A stretch of DNA of 64,000 nt, taken from assembly GCF_014204935.1 (NCBI RefSeq), contig NZ_JACHMJ010000001.1, positions 3,579,330 through 3,643,329 on the forward strand. Reading direction: 5' to 3'. The translations under genes were made by a program, and so were the position numbers. The stretch's first letter is position 1; every line of letters begins with the position of its first letter. Below the pieces are notes generated by a model that saw only the letters and a list, made by a program, of their open reading frames with translations, had not been told where the DNA came from and made no database searches. The DNA comes from Conyzicola lurida (lineage in GTDB: Bacteria > Actinomycetota > Actinomycetes > Actinomycetales > Microbacteriaceae). Of the stretch, positions 48,547 to 59,385 are shown piece after piece.

Positions 48547-49599
48547 ATGCAACCATCGCGCCCGAGACTTACCCCGTCCATCGCCGATATCCGGCGCGCG
48601 GTGCGCTCGGCATTGCCGGTCCCTGAGCTCGTCGAAGGGCCCGGAAGCGCCGACCCTTCGACAGGCTCAGGGACCGAAGGGCTCGTCCTCGTCGCCCTCT
48701 CCGGCGGCCCCGACTCGCTCGCCCTCGCCGCGGCCACCGCGTTCGAGGCACCGCGGGCAGGGCTACGCGCGGGCGCCGTGATCGTCGACCACGGACTCCA
48801 AGACAGCTCCGCGGATGCCGCGGCCGCCGCCGCGCGAGCCGCGACATCCCTCGGTCTTGATCCCGTCCTCGTCCGCACCGTGACCGTCGGCACCGACGGC
48901 GGTCCCGAGGCCGCCGCGCGCACCGCTCGCTACGGGGCACTCGCCGCGGCCGCCGCCGAGGTCGGCGCGACCACGGTGCTGCTCGGCCACACCCTCGACG
49001 ACCAGGCCGAGACGGTGCTGCTCGGCCTGGCGCGGGGCAGCGGCGCGACGAGCCTGCAGGGCATGGCGCCTGTGGCCGGTGTCTACGCCCGCCCTCTGCT
49101 GGGCATCCGCCGCGTGCAGACCGAGCAGTTCTGCGCCGACTCCGGGCTCGATCCGTGGGCCGACCCGCAGAACGACGACCCGGCGTACACCCGCGTGCGC
49201 GTGCGACGGAGTGTGCTGCCGATGCTCGAGTCGGAGCTCGGCCCGGGCATCGCCGAGGCGCTCGCGCGCACGGCCGACCAGTTGCGCGAAGACTCCGACG
49301 CGCTCGACCACTTCGCGGAGGAGATCGCCGAAGAGCTCGCCGACATCGCCGAGGCCGGCATCTCCCTGCCGGTGCGCGCGCTCGAGGCGAACCCGCCGGC
49401 GCTGCGCCAGCGGCTCATCCGGCTGGCGGTCGCGAGCGAGTTCCACATCGCGCTCAGCCGCGCCCACACGCTGGAGGTCGCGCGGCTGGTCACCGACTGG
49501 CACGGGCAGGGTCCGCTCGACCTGCCGGGCATTAGGGTTGAACGGCGCGATGGCCTGCTGATTTTCAGCGCGGCCGAGTCCGGAACATCCCCGGCCTAG
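48547..49599 (+). CDS. tilS: tRNA(Ile)-lysidine synthetase TilS
   Basis: 350 residues from ATG 48547. No clear ribosome site precedes it. The ATP-pyrophosphatase loop LVALSGGPDSLALA lies at about 47-60, DHGL follows near 80, and VLLGHTLDDQAETVLLGLARGSGATSLQGM (in part) near 140 matches TilS, as does FCADSGLDPWADPQNDDPAYTRVRVR. It modifies the wobble C34 of tRNA-Ile(CAU) to lysidine, so AUA is read as Ile. An unusual feature is that residues about 24-45 are encoded by a palindromic repeat. tilS is followed by hpt and ftsH, the usual order. Confidence 0.95.
   Translation: MQPSRPRLTPSIADIRRAVRSALPVPELVEGPGSADPSTGSGTEGLVLVALSGGPDSLALAAATAFEAPRAGLRAGAVIVDHGLQDSSADAAAAAARAATSLGLDPVLVRTVTVGTDGGPEAAARTARYGALAAAAAEVGATTVLLGHTLDDQAETVLLGLARGSGATSLQGMAPVAGVYARPLLGIRRVQTEQFCADSGLDPWADPQNDDPAYTRVRVRRSVLPMLESELGPGIAEALARTADQLREDSDALDHFAEEIAEELADIAEAGISLPVRALEANPPALRQRLIRLAVASEFHIALSRAHTLEVARLVTDWHGQGPLDLPGIRVERRDGLLIFSAAESGTSPA
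48617..48676. repeat. Palindromic repeat element inside tilS
   Basis: Inverted arms 48617-48639 (CGGTCCCTGAGCTCGTCGAAGGG) are given here only by position and core CCTGAGCTCGTCGAAGG, and 48654-48676 mirrors them at 21 of 23 positions around a 14-nt loop. The CCTGAGC-N-TGTCGAAGG type is a widespread bacterial extragenic palindrome. Here it is in frame within the tilS coding sequence and supplies about 20 residues rich in Pro, Glu, Gly and Ser before the ATP-binding loop. Confidence 0.85.
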
Positions 49600-49618
49600 A
49601 ACTACGAACGGAACCACC

Positions 49619-50170
49619 ATGGAATTCAGTGACGTCGAGAACGATATTGCGGAGGTCCTCTACACCGAGCAGGAGATCCACGCCAAGATCGCCGAGCTCT
49701 CCCGCCGCATCGAGGTGGATTACGCGGGCGAGAAGGTGCTGCTCGTCGGAGTGCTGCGCGGCGCGGTGATGGTCATGGCCGACCTGGCGCGCGAACTCAC
49801 CATCCCGATCGAAATGGACTGGATGGCCGTCTCGTCGTACGGCTCCGGCACACAGTCCTCGGGCGTCGTACGCATCCTCAAGGACCTCGACACCGACCTG
49901 CACGGCCGTCACGTGCTCATCGTCGAGGACATCATCGACTCCGGCCTCACCCTCTCCTGGCTGCGCGGCAACCTCGAGAGCCGCGGCGCCGCATCGGTCG
50001 AAATCTGCGCGCTGCTCCGCAAGCCCGAAGCGGCGAAGGTCGTCGTCGACGTCAAGTACGAGGGCTTCCAGATCCCCAACGCGTTCGTCGTCGGCTACGG
50101 CCTCGACTTCGCCGAGCAGTACCGCAACCTGCGCGGTATCGCGGTGCTGGCGCCGCACGTCTACGCGTAA
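49619..50170 (+). CDS. hpt: Hypoxanthine phosphoribosyltransferase
   Basis: 183 residues from ATG 49619. The phosphoribosyltransferase signature VLIVEDIIDSGLTLSWL binds PRPP; upstream VLLVGVLRGAVMVMADLAREL and MDWMAVSSYG complete the HGPRT pattern, and VVDVKYEGFQIPNAFVVGYGLDFAEQYRNL (in part) is the conserved C-terminal part. It salvages hypoxanthine (and guanine) to nucleotides. It sits between tilS and ftsH, as in many Gram-positive genomes. Confidence 0.96.
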   Translation: MEFSDVENDIAEVLYTEQEIHAKIAELSRRIEVDYAGEKVLLVGVLRGAVMVMADLARELTIPIEMDWMAVSSYGSGTQSSGVVRILKDLDTDLHGRHVLIVEDIIDSGLTLSWLRGNLESRGAASVEICALLRKPEAAKVVVDVKYEGFQIPNAFVVGYGLDFAEQYRNLRGIAVLAPHVYA

Positions 50171-50282
50171 TCCGTCAGGTATCCGCCTTCGGCGAACATG
50201 CAGCGGCCATCCAGCGCCGAGGCAGTAACCTGACCATACGTTTCTGAGCAGGAAGGTGCTGGGCGTCTCTGCCCGGAACATC

Positions 50283-52292
<2,010 letters not shown>

Positions 52293-52298
52293 GCAGAA

Positions 52299-52880
52299 AT
52301 GGCCGTCGACACCGAACGCATCGAAGCGGCGGTCGCCGAGATTCTCGCCGCGATCGGCGAGGACGTCACGAGGCCCGGCCTCGAGGAGACCCCGCACCGG
52401 GTCGCCTCGGCCTACGCCGAGTTCTTCGCCGGACTCGCGGTCGACCCGCTCAGCCACCTGGCCGAGTCGGTCGACCTCGAGCCGGGCGAACTCGGCGAGG
52501 TCGTCATCGTGCGTGACCTCGAGTTCCGTTCCATCTGCGAGCACCACCTGCTGCCGTTCATCGGCACGGCCAACATCGCCTACGTGCCGGGCAGCAAGGT
52601 CGTCGGTCTGGGCAGTCTGCCCCGGGTCGTCGACACCCTGGCCGCGCGCCCGCAGTTGCAGGAGCGGCTGACCGAGGAGATCGCGGACACGCTCGAGAGC
52701 GGGCTGCAGCCACGCGGCATCCTCGTCGTCCTCGACGCCGTGCACCAGTGCGTCACTACCAGAGGCCCCCGTCAGACCACGAGTTCGACGGTCACTCTGG
52801 CAAGCCGTGGAGTACTGAGCGAAACTAGTGCACGAGCGGAGATCATTTCGCTGATCGGAGGCGGCCGGCATGAGCACTGA
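52299..52880 (+). CDS. folE: GTP cyclohydrolase I FolE
   Basis: 193 residues. Signatures: RPGLEETPHRVASAYAEFFAGL near the N-terminus, zinc ligand region SICEHHLLPFIG (Cys and His), VVGLGSLPRVVDTLAARPQLQERLT, and HQCVTTRGPRQ with the second Cys/His group. It converts GTP to 7,8-dihydroneopterin triphosphate, the first folate step. It begins the folate block folE-folP-folB-folK. It overlaps folP by 11 nt. Confidence 0.97.
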   Translation: MAVDTERIEAAVAEILAAIGEDVTRPGLEETPHRVASAYAEFFAGLAVDPLSHLAESVDLEPGELGEVVIVRDLEFRSICEHHLLPFIGTANIAYVPGSKVVGLGSLPRVVDTLAARPQLQERLTEEIADTLESGLQPRGILVVLDAVHQCVTTRGPRQTTSSTVTLASRGVLSETSARAEIISLIGGGRHEH

Positions 52881-53775
52881 CTATCGAACCGGTGAATATC
52901 GGGACAGCGACCATCGGAACAGCGATGTCGCGGGTACCGACATGGTGCTGGTGCGACGCACCCCCCGCCCCCGCCCGCGCATCATGGGAATTCTCAACGT
53001 CACCCCCGACTCGTTCAGCGACGGCGGCCGGTGGAACACCGTCGACGACGCCGTCGCCCACGCCGCGCTCCTGCACGAGCAGGGTGCCGACCTGATCGAC
53101 GTCGGTGGCGAGTCCACCCGTCCCGGGGCCGAGCGCATCTCCCCCGACGAGGAACAGCAGCGCGTGATCCCCGTCGTGCGTGCACTCGCCGATCGCGGCA
53201 TCCAGATCAGTATCGACACCGTCAACTCGGCAACCGCCGTCGCCGCCGTCGAGGCCGGCGCGACGATCGTCAACGACGTTTCGGGCGGGCTGGCGGACGA
53301 CGAGATGTTCCGCACCATCGCGGGGCTCGACGTCGACTACATCGTCTCGCACTGGCGCGGGCACAGCGCGAACATGGACGAGCTCGCCCGGTACAACGAG
53401 GTCGTGGGCGACGTACGCACCGAGATCCAGCGCAGGGTCGCCGAGCTCATCATCTGGGGCGTGGACGAGAAGCGCATCATCGTCGACCCCGGCCTCGGGT
53501 TCGCGAAGACCGCCGAGCACAACTGGAAACTGCTCGGCAACATCGACCGCCTCGAGAGCCTCGGCTTCCCCGTGCTCATCGGTGCTTCCCGTAAGCGCTT
53601 CCTCGGCGGGCTGCTGCCGGATGACGCGACCCCGGTCGACCGCGACCCCGCGACGGCCATCGTCAGCGCTCTTGCCGCGCAGGCCGGCGTGTGGGGCGTA
53701 CGCGTGCACGACGTCGAGTCGACCCGTGCTGCCCTCGCCGTGTGGACCGCGTGGGAAACCGGGGCCACCGCGTGA
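52870..53775 (+). CDS. folP: Dihydropteroate synthase FolP
   Basis: 301 residues from ATG 52870 with GGAGGC upstream. After a non-conserved, charged N-terminal extension of about 35 residues come IMGILNVTPDSFSDGG, GADLIDVGGESTRPGAE, TIVNDVSGGLADDEMF, IIVDPGLGFAKTAEHNW and LIGASRKRFLGGL, all pterin and pABA binding motifs. It joins pABA with hydroxymethyl-dihydropterin diphosphate. It is the sulfonamide target. It overlaps folB by 4 nt. Confidence 0.97.
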   Translation: MSTDYRTGEYRDSDHRNSDVAGTDMVLVRRTPRPRPRIMGILNVTPDSFSDGGRWNTVDDAVAHAALLHEQGADLIDVGGESTRPGAERISPDEEQQRVIPVVRALADRGIQISIDTVNSATAVAAVEAGATIVNDVSGGLADDEMFRTIAGLDVDYIVSHWRGHSANMDELARYNEVVGDVRTEIQRRVAELIIWGVDEKRIIVDPGLGFAKTAEHNWKLLGNIDRLESLGFPVLIGASRKRFLGGLLPDDATPVDRDPATAIVSALAAQAGVWGVRVHDVESTRAALAVWTAWETGATA

Positions 53776-54143
53776 GCGCACCCCTCGACACCATCACCCT
53801 GACGGGGTTGCGGGCGTCGGCCTTCCACGGCGTCTTCGAGAACGAGCGACGTGACGGTCAGGTCTTCGTCATCGACGTCGTCGTGCACCTCGACTTCGCG
53901 GCGGCGGCGGCCGGCGACGACCTCGAGCTCACGGTGCACTACGGCGAACTCGCCGAAGACGTCGTCGCCGCGGTCGAGCGCGACCCGGTGGACCTGATCG
54001 AGACCGTCGCCGAGCGCATCGCCCAGGTCGTGCTCGAGCGCCGTGCCGTGCAGCTCGTCACCGTGACGGTACACAAGCCGAGCGCGCCGATCACGGTTCC
54101 GTTCGACGACGTCGCCGTGACCATTACCCGGGCGCGATCGTGA
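53772..54143 (+). CDS. folB: Dihydroneopterin aldolase FolB
   Basis: 123 residues from GTG 53772 (GTGA overlap with folP). Family motifs: ITLTGLRASAFHGVFENERRDGQVFVIDV (in part; the FHGV-x-E stretch is the active-site region), VHYGELAEDVV, LIETVAERIAQVVL and VTVHKPSAPI. It splits dihydroneopterin to hydroxymethyl-dihydropterin plus glycolaldehyde. Length is normal. It is followed by folK. Confidence 0.95.
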   Translation: MSAPLDTITLTGLRASAFHGVFENERRDGQVFVIDVVVHLDFAAAAAGDDLELTVHYGELAEDVVAAVERDPVDLIETVAERIAQVVLERRAVQLVTVTVHKPSAPITVPFDDVAVTITRARS

Positions 54144-54177
54144 GCGCGGGGCTGTCCGTGAGCGCGGGGAGTTGCTG

Positions 54178-54705
54178 ATGCGCGAACAGCGACTCCGCGT
54201 GGAACTCCCCGCCGTGCTGTCGCTGGGCAGCAACCTGGGCGACCGTGAGGCGACGATCCGTGCCGCCGTCGCCGAGATCGCCGCGCTCGACGAGGTCGTC
54301 GTCATCGCGGCATCCTCGCTCGTCGAATCGGCCGCGGTCAAGCTCGACGGTGTCGACGAGGAGGCGCCCGCCTATCTGAACGCGGTCGTCGCGATCCGCA
54401 CCAGCCTCGACCCCGACGAACTGCTCAGCGCGATCAACACCATCGAGCACGACCACGGCAGGGTGCGCGACGTGCGCTGGGGCGACCGCACGCTCGACAT
54501 CGACATCGTCGACTTCGGCGGGCTCCGCATCGACACCGACCGGCTCACCCTTCCCCACCCCCGCGCGGCAGAACGCGGATTCGTTCTCGTGCCGTGGCTC
54601 GAGATCGAACCGCTCGCGAGTCTGCTGCGGCACGGCCGGGTCGACGCCCTGCCCGCGGCCGGGCTTGACGACGTGCACCCCTATCCGGCGAGGCCTCTCC
54701 TGTGA
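54178..54705 (+). CDS. folK: HPPK: hydroxymethyl-dihydropterin pyrophosphokinase FolK
   Basis: 175 residues from ATG 54178, chosen because GGGGAG precedes it by 7 nt. Motifs: VLSLGSNLGDREATIRAAV, PAYLNAVVAIRTSLDPDELL, GRVRDVRWGDRTLDIDIVDFG (in part; R-W-G-R-LDID-D is the family motif) and LPHPRAAERGFVLVPWLEI. It transfers diphosphate from ATP to the pterin to give the FolP substrate. This completes the pterin branch encoded here. Confidence 0.96.
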   Translation: MREQRLRVELPAVLSLGSNLGDREATIRAAVAEIAALDEVVVIAASSLVESAAVKLDGVDEEAPAYLNAVVAIRTSLDPDELLSAINTIEHDHGRVRDVRWGDRTLDIDIVDFGGLRIDTDRLTLPHPRAAERGFVLVPWLEIEPLASLLRHGRVDALPAAGLDDVHPYPARPLL

Positions 54706-55184
54706 CCAGAACCCGACCCTCCCTCCTCGTCGCCGTCGCCCTGCTGGGCGCCGCGCTCGGTTGGCTGCTCGAGACCGCGCTCGTCGCGAGCGGGCGGGCG
54801 ACGTTCATCCCTCCGGTCACGCTCGCCGCGGCCCTCGCCCTCATCGCCGTGATCGTCGTCGTGATGGCGTTGCCGGTATTCCGCGTCGTCCGGGGCACAG
54901 CGAAGTCGCGCATCGACCCGTTCTACGCGACCCGCGTCGTTCTGCTCGCCAAGGCCACGAGCATCACCGGCGCGTTGCTCGGCGGAGCCGCCGTCGCGAT
55001 CCTCGTCTACCTGCTCACCCGGTCGGTCACCCCGCCGACCGCCTCCCTCGGGCTCTCCGTCGCCACCGTCGTCGCCGGCGTGCTGCTGCTCGTCGGCGGG
55101 CTCGTGGCCGAGAAGATGTGTACGCTGCCCCCGAGCGACGACGACGACAGCACCCACCTCCCCGCGAGTCAGGACCACGTGTGA
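54702..55184 (+). CDS. DUF3180 family membrane protein
   Basis: 160 residues from GTG 54702, overlapping folK by 4 nt. Four hydrophobic helices at about 8-28, 38-60, 85-105 and 115-135. The central loop FRVVRGTAKSRIDPFYATRVVLLAKAT (residues about 60-85, key residues DPFYATRVVLLAKA) is the DUF3180 hallmark. The tail is acidic (DDDDS). The family is found next to folK in actinobacteria, and its function is unknown. Probably cotranscribed with the fol genes and the PH-domain pair. Confidence 0.9.
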   Translation: MTRTRPSLLVAVALLGAALGWLLETALVASGRATFIPPVTLAAALALIAVIVVVMALPVFRVVRGTAKSRIDPFYATRVVLLAKATSITGALLGGAAVAILVYLLTRSVTPPTASLGLSVATVVAGVLLLVGGLVAEKMCTLPPSDDDDSTHLPASQDHV

Positions 55185-55666
55185 CCGACAGGCTCGACCT
55201 CCCCGAAATCACCTGGCGCCGCGTCTCGCCGCGCTACATCGTCGTCGACGTCGTCGGCTACATCGTCTTCGCGGTCATCATGGTCGGCGCGGGCTCCGCG
55301 GTCGCCTACTTCGTGGGCATCAGCTGGCTCTGGTTCGTGGTCGCCGCCATCGCGGTGGTGTTCGTCGTCACCATCGCGCTCACTCCCCGCCGCGTGCGGG
55401 CCATCGGCTACCAGTTACGCGACGACGACGTGCTGTTCCGCCGCGGCATCCTGTACCAGCGTTTTGTGGCCGTGCCCTACGGGCGCATGCAGCTCGTCGA
55501 CATCAACCGCGGGCCGCTCGACCGCCTGCTCGGCCTCGCCGAACTCAAGTTCGTCACGGCCGCCGCGGCAACCGGTGTCACCATTCCCGGCCTGCCCGAA
55601 GCCGATGCCGAGGAGTTGAGAGACCGCCTCGTCGCCCTGGCCGAGAGCCGCAGGGCCGGGCTGTGA
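55181..55666 (+). CDS. PH-domain (bacterial PH, YdbS-like) membrane protein
   Basis: 161 residues from GTG 55181 (GTGA overlap). Two membrane helices (about 22-45 and 48-68) are followed by a bPH2 domain with YQLRDDDVLFRRGILYQRFVAVPYGRMQLVDINRGPLDRLLGLAELKF (in part; key residues VPY-RMQ-VDI-RGPLDR-LGLA). It is the YdbS type and is encoded just before the larger YdbT type, which it probably pairs with. The role is unclear; in firmicutes the pair gives resistance to some bacteriocins. Confidence 0.88.
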   Translation: MTDRLDLPEITWRRVSPRYIVVDVVGYIVFAVIMVGAGSAVAYFVGISWLWFVVAAIAVVFVVTIALTPRRVRAIGYQLRDDDVLFRRGILYQRFVAVPYGRMQLVDINRGPLDRLLGLAELKFVTAAAATGVTIPGLPEADAEELRDRLVALAESRRAGL

Positions 55667-57261
55667 CCACGTTCACCGACGGCGAGTGGCACCGCCTGCA
55701 CCCGCTCACCCCGCTGCTGCGTGGCGGCATCACCTTCGTCGCCATCCTCGGCATCATCATCGTCAACCTGCGCGACATCTTCATCGACATGTTGTTCGGC
55801 GGCCGGGGCGGCCAGAGCGAACCGCTGGTCTGGTTGTACGAGAGCGGCTACCTCGGACTCGGCATCCTCGCCGTCGTTGTGGCACTCGTCGTCATCGTCG
55901 TCGTCTACTACCTGTCGTGGCGCATGAACACGTTCCGCATCACCGACGAGGTCGTCGAGGTGCGCAGCGGTGTCGTCTTCCGTCGCAACCGCAAGGGACG
56001 CCTCGACCGCATCCAGGGCATCAACATCGCCCGCCCGTTCTTCGCCCGCCTGTTCGGCGCAGCCCGCCTCGAGGTCAACGTCGCCGGGCAGGACGCGAAC
56101 ATCAAGCTCGACTACCTCACCTCCGGGTCGGCCGACGAACTGCGACGCGAGATCCTGCGCCTCGCGTCGGGCACGAAGGTGGCGGCCGCGGTCGCCCAGG
56201 TCGAGGCAGAAATACAGGGGGCGGATGCCGCGGGCCAGCCGATCCCGAAGGGCGCTGCCGTCTCGCACCTGATCGACCAGCGCGTCACCGAACTGCTCGC
56301 ACCCGAGCGCGATCCCGACCTCGCCCCGCCCGAGTCGGTCGTCACGATGCACCTCGGGCGCCTCATCGGGTCGCTCCTGCTCAGCGGTTTCACCCTGTTC
56401 GTGATCGCGCTGATCGTCGGACTCGGCTGGGCGGTCGCCGCCACCGGCTCGTTCCTCTTCCTCATCGGCGTGCTGCCCACCATTATCGGAACCGGCAGCT
56501 TCTACGTCTCCCGCTTCACCCGGTCGCTGCGCTACAGCATCGCCGGAACACCCGACGGCGTGCGCATCGGCTTCGGACTGCTCTCGACCAGCAACGAGAC
56601 GCTGCCTCCCGGCCGCATCCACTCGGTGCAGGTCACCCAGCCGCTGCTCTGGCGTCCGTTCGGCTGGTGGGAGATCAAGGTCAACCGCGCCTCGACCTCC
56701 TCGGCGAAGGGTGCCGCGGGACAGGCCAACACCACGATCCTGCCGGTCGGCAACCTCGACGACGTGCGCAAGGTGCTCGCGCTCGTGCTTCCCGACCTCA
56801 CCGACGTCGAGACGGTCGCGCTGCTCGAACGCGGCATGATCGCGCGCGGTGCGACCGAGGGGTTCACGAGTTCGCCGCGCCGCGCCCGGGTCTGGCTCTG
56901 GTTCTCCTGGCGCCGCAACGGTTTCGCCATGCTGCCCGGCGCCGTCGTGCTCCGGCAGGGAGCGGTCTGGCGCCAGCTCACGATCGTGCCCGAAGCGCGC
57001 ATGCAGAGCGTCGGCATGCACCAGGGCCCGGTCTCCCGGTCGCTGCGGCTCGCGTCTCTGCGCGTGCACACGGTCGCCGGGCCGATCGTGCCGTCGCTGA
57101 ACGGTGTCGACAGCGTCGAGGCCGTGCGGTTCTTCAGAGACGTGGCGGATGCCGCGATCCTCTCCTCCTCGATCGACACGAGCCACCGCTGGCGCGCCGC
57201 CGAGTCCCCGCAGCCGGTTGAGCCTGTCGAAACCCCCACCCCCGAAAGCCTCCGCGAATGA
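55663..57261 (+). CDS. Large PH-domain membrane protein (YdbT-like)
   Basis: 532 residues from GTG 55663. Three bPH2 domains are interleaved with pairs of membrane helices: helices near 25-45 and 65-90, PH1 with FRRNRKGRLDRIQGINIARPF, helices near 230-275, PH2 with LPPGRIHSVQVTQPLLWRPFGWWEIKVN (in part), and PH3 with MQSVGMHQGPVSRSLRLASL. Some residues in the second helical pair are GW-rich. It partners with the preceding YdbS-like protein. The last 18 residues (PVEPVETP) are encoded by half of a palindromic repeat. Confidence 0.88.
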   Translation: MTTFTDGEWHRLHPLTPLLRGGITFVAILGIIIVNLRDIFIDMLFGGRGGQSEPLVWLYESGYLGLGILAVVVALVVIVVVYYLSWRMNTFRITDEVVEVRSGVVFRRNRKGRLDRIQGINIARPFFARLFGAARLEVNVAGQDANIKLDYLTSGSADELRREILRLASGTKVAAAVAQVEAEIQGADAAGQPIPKGAAVSHLIDQRVTELLAPERDPDLAPPESVVTMHLGRLIGSLLLSGFTLFVIALIVGLGWAVAATGSFLFLIGVLPTIIGTGSFYVSRFTRSLRYSIAGTPDGVRIGFGLLSTSNETLPPGRIHSVQVTQPLLWRPFGWWEIKVNRASTSSAKGAAGQANTTILPVGNLDDVRKVLALVLPDLTDVETVALLERGMIARGATEGFTSSPRRARVWLWFSWRRNGFAMLPGAVVLRQGAVWRQLTIVPEARMQSVGMHQGPVSRSLRLASLRVHTVAGPIVPSLNGVDSVEAVRFFRDVADAAILSSSIDTSHRWRAAESPQPVEPVETPTPESLRE

Positions 57262-57968
57262 CCACCTCACGCTCCGGCCGCCTCGGCGTCGGCATCATCG
57301 GCGCCGGACGGGTGGGCCCGGTCCTCGGCGCCGCGCTCGCCGGCGCCGGCCACGCGATCGTCGGCATCTCTGCGACATCCCAAAGCAGTATCGACCGCGC
57401 GGAAGCCATGCTCCCGGGCGTGCCGGTGCTCGAGATCCCCACGCTCATCGAGCGCAGCGAACTCGTGATCCTCGCGGTCCCGTCCGACCAGCTCGAGTCG
57501 CTCGTCGCCGGTCTGGCCGCGGTCGGCGCCTGGCAGCCGGGGCAACTCGTGCTGCACACCGCACCCGGGCTCGGCACCGCCGTGCTCGCCCCGGCGATGG
57601 CGGCGGGCGCGATCCCGCTCGCGGTGCACCCCGCCATGGTCTTCACCGGCACCAGCCTCGACCTCGTGCGTCTCGCCGAGAGCTACGCGGCCGTGACGGC
57701 GCCGACGCCCGTGCAGCCGATCGGGCAGGCGCTCGTCGTCGAGATGGGAGCCGAGCCGATCATCGTCGCGGAGGCCGACCGCGCGGCGTACGCCGAGGCG
57801 ATCGAGACCGCGACGAGCTTCTCGACCGCGATCGTGCAGCAGGCGGTCGGGCTGCTCGACGGCCTCGGCATCGACGCCCCGGGGCGCTTCCTCGGCCCGC
57901 TCGTGCGATCCTCGGTCGAGACCGCGCTGCAGGGTGTCGCGACGCCGCCCGAGCGCTTCCTCGAGTAG
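57258..57968 (+). CDS. Rossmann-like/DUF2520 domain protein
   Basis: 236 residues, overlapping the PH gene by 4 nt. N-terminal NAD(P)-binding fold GVGIIGAGRVGPVLGAALAGAGH (in part; GAGRVG), followed by ELVILAVPSDQLESLVAGL and a DUF2520 C-terminal domain (HPAMVFTGTSLDLVRLAES, VEMGAEPIIVAEADRAAYAEA, FLGPLVRSSVETAL). The family is found next to panC in many actinobacteria. Ketopantoate-reductase-like or related dehydrogenase activity has been suggested but is not established here. Confidence 0.88.
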   Translation: MTTSRSGRLGVGIIGAGRVGPVLGAALAGAGHAIVGISATSQSSIDRAEAMLPGVPVLEIPTLIERSELVILAVPSDQLESLVAGLAAVGAWQPGQLVLHTAPGLGTAVLAPAMAAGAIPLAVHPAMVFTGTSLDLVRLAESYAAVTAPTPVQPIGQALVVEMGAEPIIVAEADRAAYAEAIETATSFSTAIVQQAVGLLDGLGIDAPGRFLGPLVRSSVETALQGVATPPERFLE

Positions 57969-58385
57969 CTACAGCGTCTCGACCAACCGGAACCGCTCGA
58001 GCACGACGGCGGTGTCGTCGTCGACCGTGAACGCGTCGTCACCGAGGTAGGCGCGCATCGGCTCGCTGTGCCAGTAGCGGTCGTGTGCGGTGCGCCACTC
58101 GGCGACCGTCGTGTAGCCCTCGCCCTCGTCGACCGCGTGACGCAGGTCGACGTCGGCGAGCCGAACGACCTCGACCGCCGTTGTTTCGATGACGGCGACG
58201 GGCTTGTCGTCGGAGTCGATCACCGTCTGCCGGGTGCCGACCGCGGGCAGCGGCTCGTCTTCCACGGAATACTCGACGAGCGTCGACGTGGTCGAGGTCT
58301 TCGACCCGTCGAGGATCGCGGCGACGAGCTTGTCGCGCAGCGGGCCGGGGAAGGCGAACTCGACGACGGGGTATTCGGAAGACAT
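57969..58385 (-). CDS. ASCH domain protein
   Basis: 138 residues from ATG 58385. ASCH-type features: EFAFPGPLRDKLVAAILDGSKTSTTS (residues about 9-34, key G-K-T-T), LPAVGTRQTVIDSDDKPVAVIETTAVEVV and DEGEGYTTVAEWRTAHDRYW. The ASCH fold is PUA-like and probably binds RNA or nucleotides; amidohydrolase activity on acetylated cytidine is known for one branch. It ends at the DUF2520 stop and is convergent with it. It is divergent from panC. Confidence 0.88.
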   Translation of the reverse strand: MSSEYPVVEFAFPGPLRDKLVAAILDGSKTSTTSTLVEYSVEDEPLPAVGTRQTVIDSDDKPVAVIETTAVEVVRLADVDLRHAVDEGEGYTTVAEWRTAHDRYWHSEPMRAYLGDDAFTVDDDTAVVLERFRLVETL

Positions 58386-58487
58386 GCATCGAGCGTACGG
58401 GCCGTCGTCACAGCCGCAACCCCGCGAGTACCATCGATAGTCGGCCATCCGCAGGTGGCCGCGAGTCAAGCACCAGGGAGTTCCACC

Positions 58488-59327
58488 GTGTCCGTCACAG
58501 TCGTCGAGACGATCGAAGAACTCCGCTCCGCGCTCGAGGGCCGCACCGTCGCCCTCGTCCCCACCATGGGCGCGCTGCACGACGGGCACCTCGCGCTCGT
58601 CACCCGCGCGACCGAGCTCGCCGAGACCGTCGTCGTCTCGATCTTCGTCAACCCGCTGCAGTTCGGTCCGAGCGAAGACCTCGACCGCTACCCCCGCACC
58701 CTCGCCGACGACCTCGTGAAGCTCGAAGCGGCGGGCGTCGAGTTCGTCTTCGCGCCATCCGTCGCCGAAATGTACCCGGGCGGCTCGAGCGAGACCAAGG
58801 TGACCGCCGGCGCGGTGGGCACCATGTACGAGGGCCGGTCGCGCCCCGGACACTTCGACGGCATGCTCACCGTCGTCGCCAAGCTGCTCGGCATCGTGCG
58901 CCCGCGCTTCGTGCTCTTCGGCCAGAAAGACGCGCAGCAGGTGTTCCTCGTGCAGCGCATGACGGCCGACCTGAACATCGCGACCTCGGTGGAGGTCGTC
59001 GAGACCGTGCGTGAAGACAACGGTCTCGCGCTCTCCAGCCGCAACCGCTTCCTCGACGACCGCGAGAAGCGCGCGGCCCTCGCGCTGTCGACCGCGCTCG
59101 AGGCCGCGCAGTCGTCGGGCGACCGCGGCATCGACGCGGTGCTCGCTGCCGCGCAGTCGGTGCTGATGGGCGAGAACCTCGTGCTGCTCGACTACCTCAG
59201 TGTGGTGAACCCGGCCACGTTCCTGCCCGTCGACGACGACTACCGCGGCAAGGCCCGCGTGCTCATCGCCGCCCGCGTCGGCGACACCCGCCTCATCGAC
59301 AACGAGCTCATCCACCTCGGCGGCTAG
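58488..59327 (+). CDS. panC: Pantothenate synthetase PanC
   Basis: 279 residues from GTG 58488 with AGGGAG 6 nt upstream. The frame is open earlier but without a ribosome site. Signatures: LVPTMGALHDGHLALV with the HxGH nucleotide-binding motif, VSIFVNPLQFGPSEDLDRYPR, PGHFDGMLTVVAKLLGIV, LFGQKDAQQVFLVQRM and EDNGLALSSRNRFL. It joins pantoate and beta-alanine using ATP. It belongs to the CoA pathway and follows the DUF2520 gene. Confidence 0.97.
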   Translation: MSVTVVETIEELRSALEGRTVALVPTMGALHDGHLALVTRATELAETVVVSIFVNPLQFGPSEDLDRYPRTLADDLVKLEAAGVEFVFAPSVAEMYPGGSSETKVTAGAVGTMYEGRSRPGHFDGMLTVVAKLLGIVRPRFVLFGQKDAQQVFLVQRMTADLNIATSVEVVETVREDNGLALSSRNRFLDDREKRAALALSTALEAAQSSGDRGIDAVLAAAQSVLMGENLVLLDYLSVVNPATFLPVDDDYRGKARVLIAARVGDTRLIDNELIHLGG

Positions 59328-59385
59328 TTCGCGCGCACCCCCGGCTACCATGGAGCGTTGACCACCAGCAGCACCAGGAGACGTA

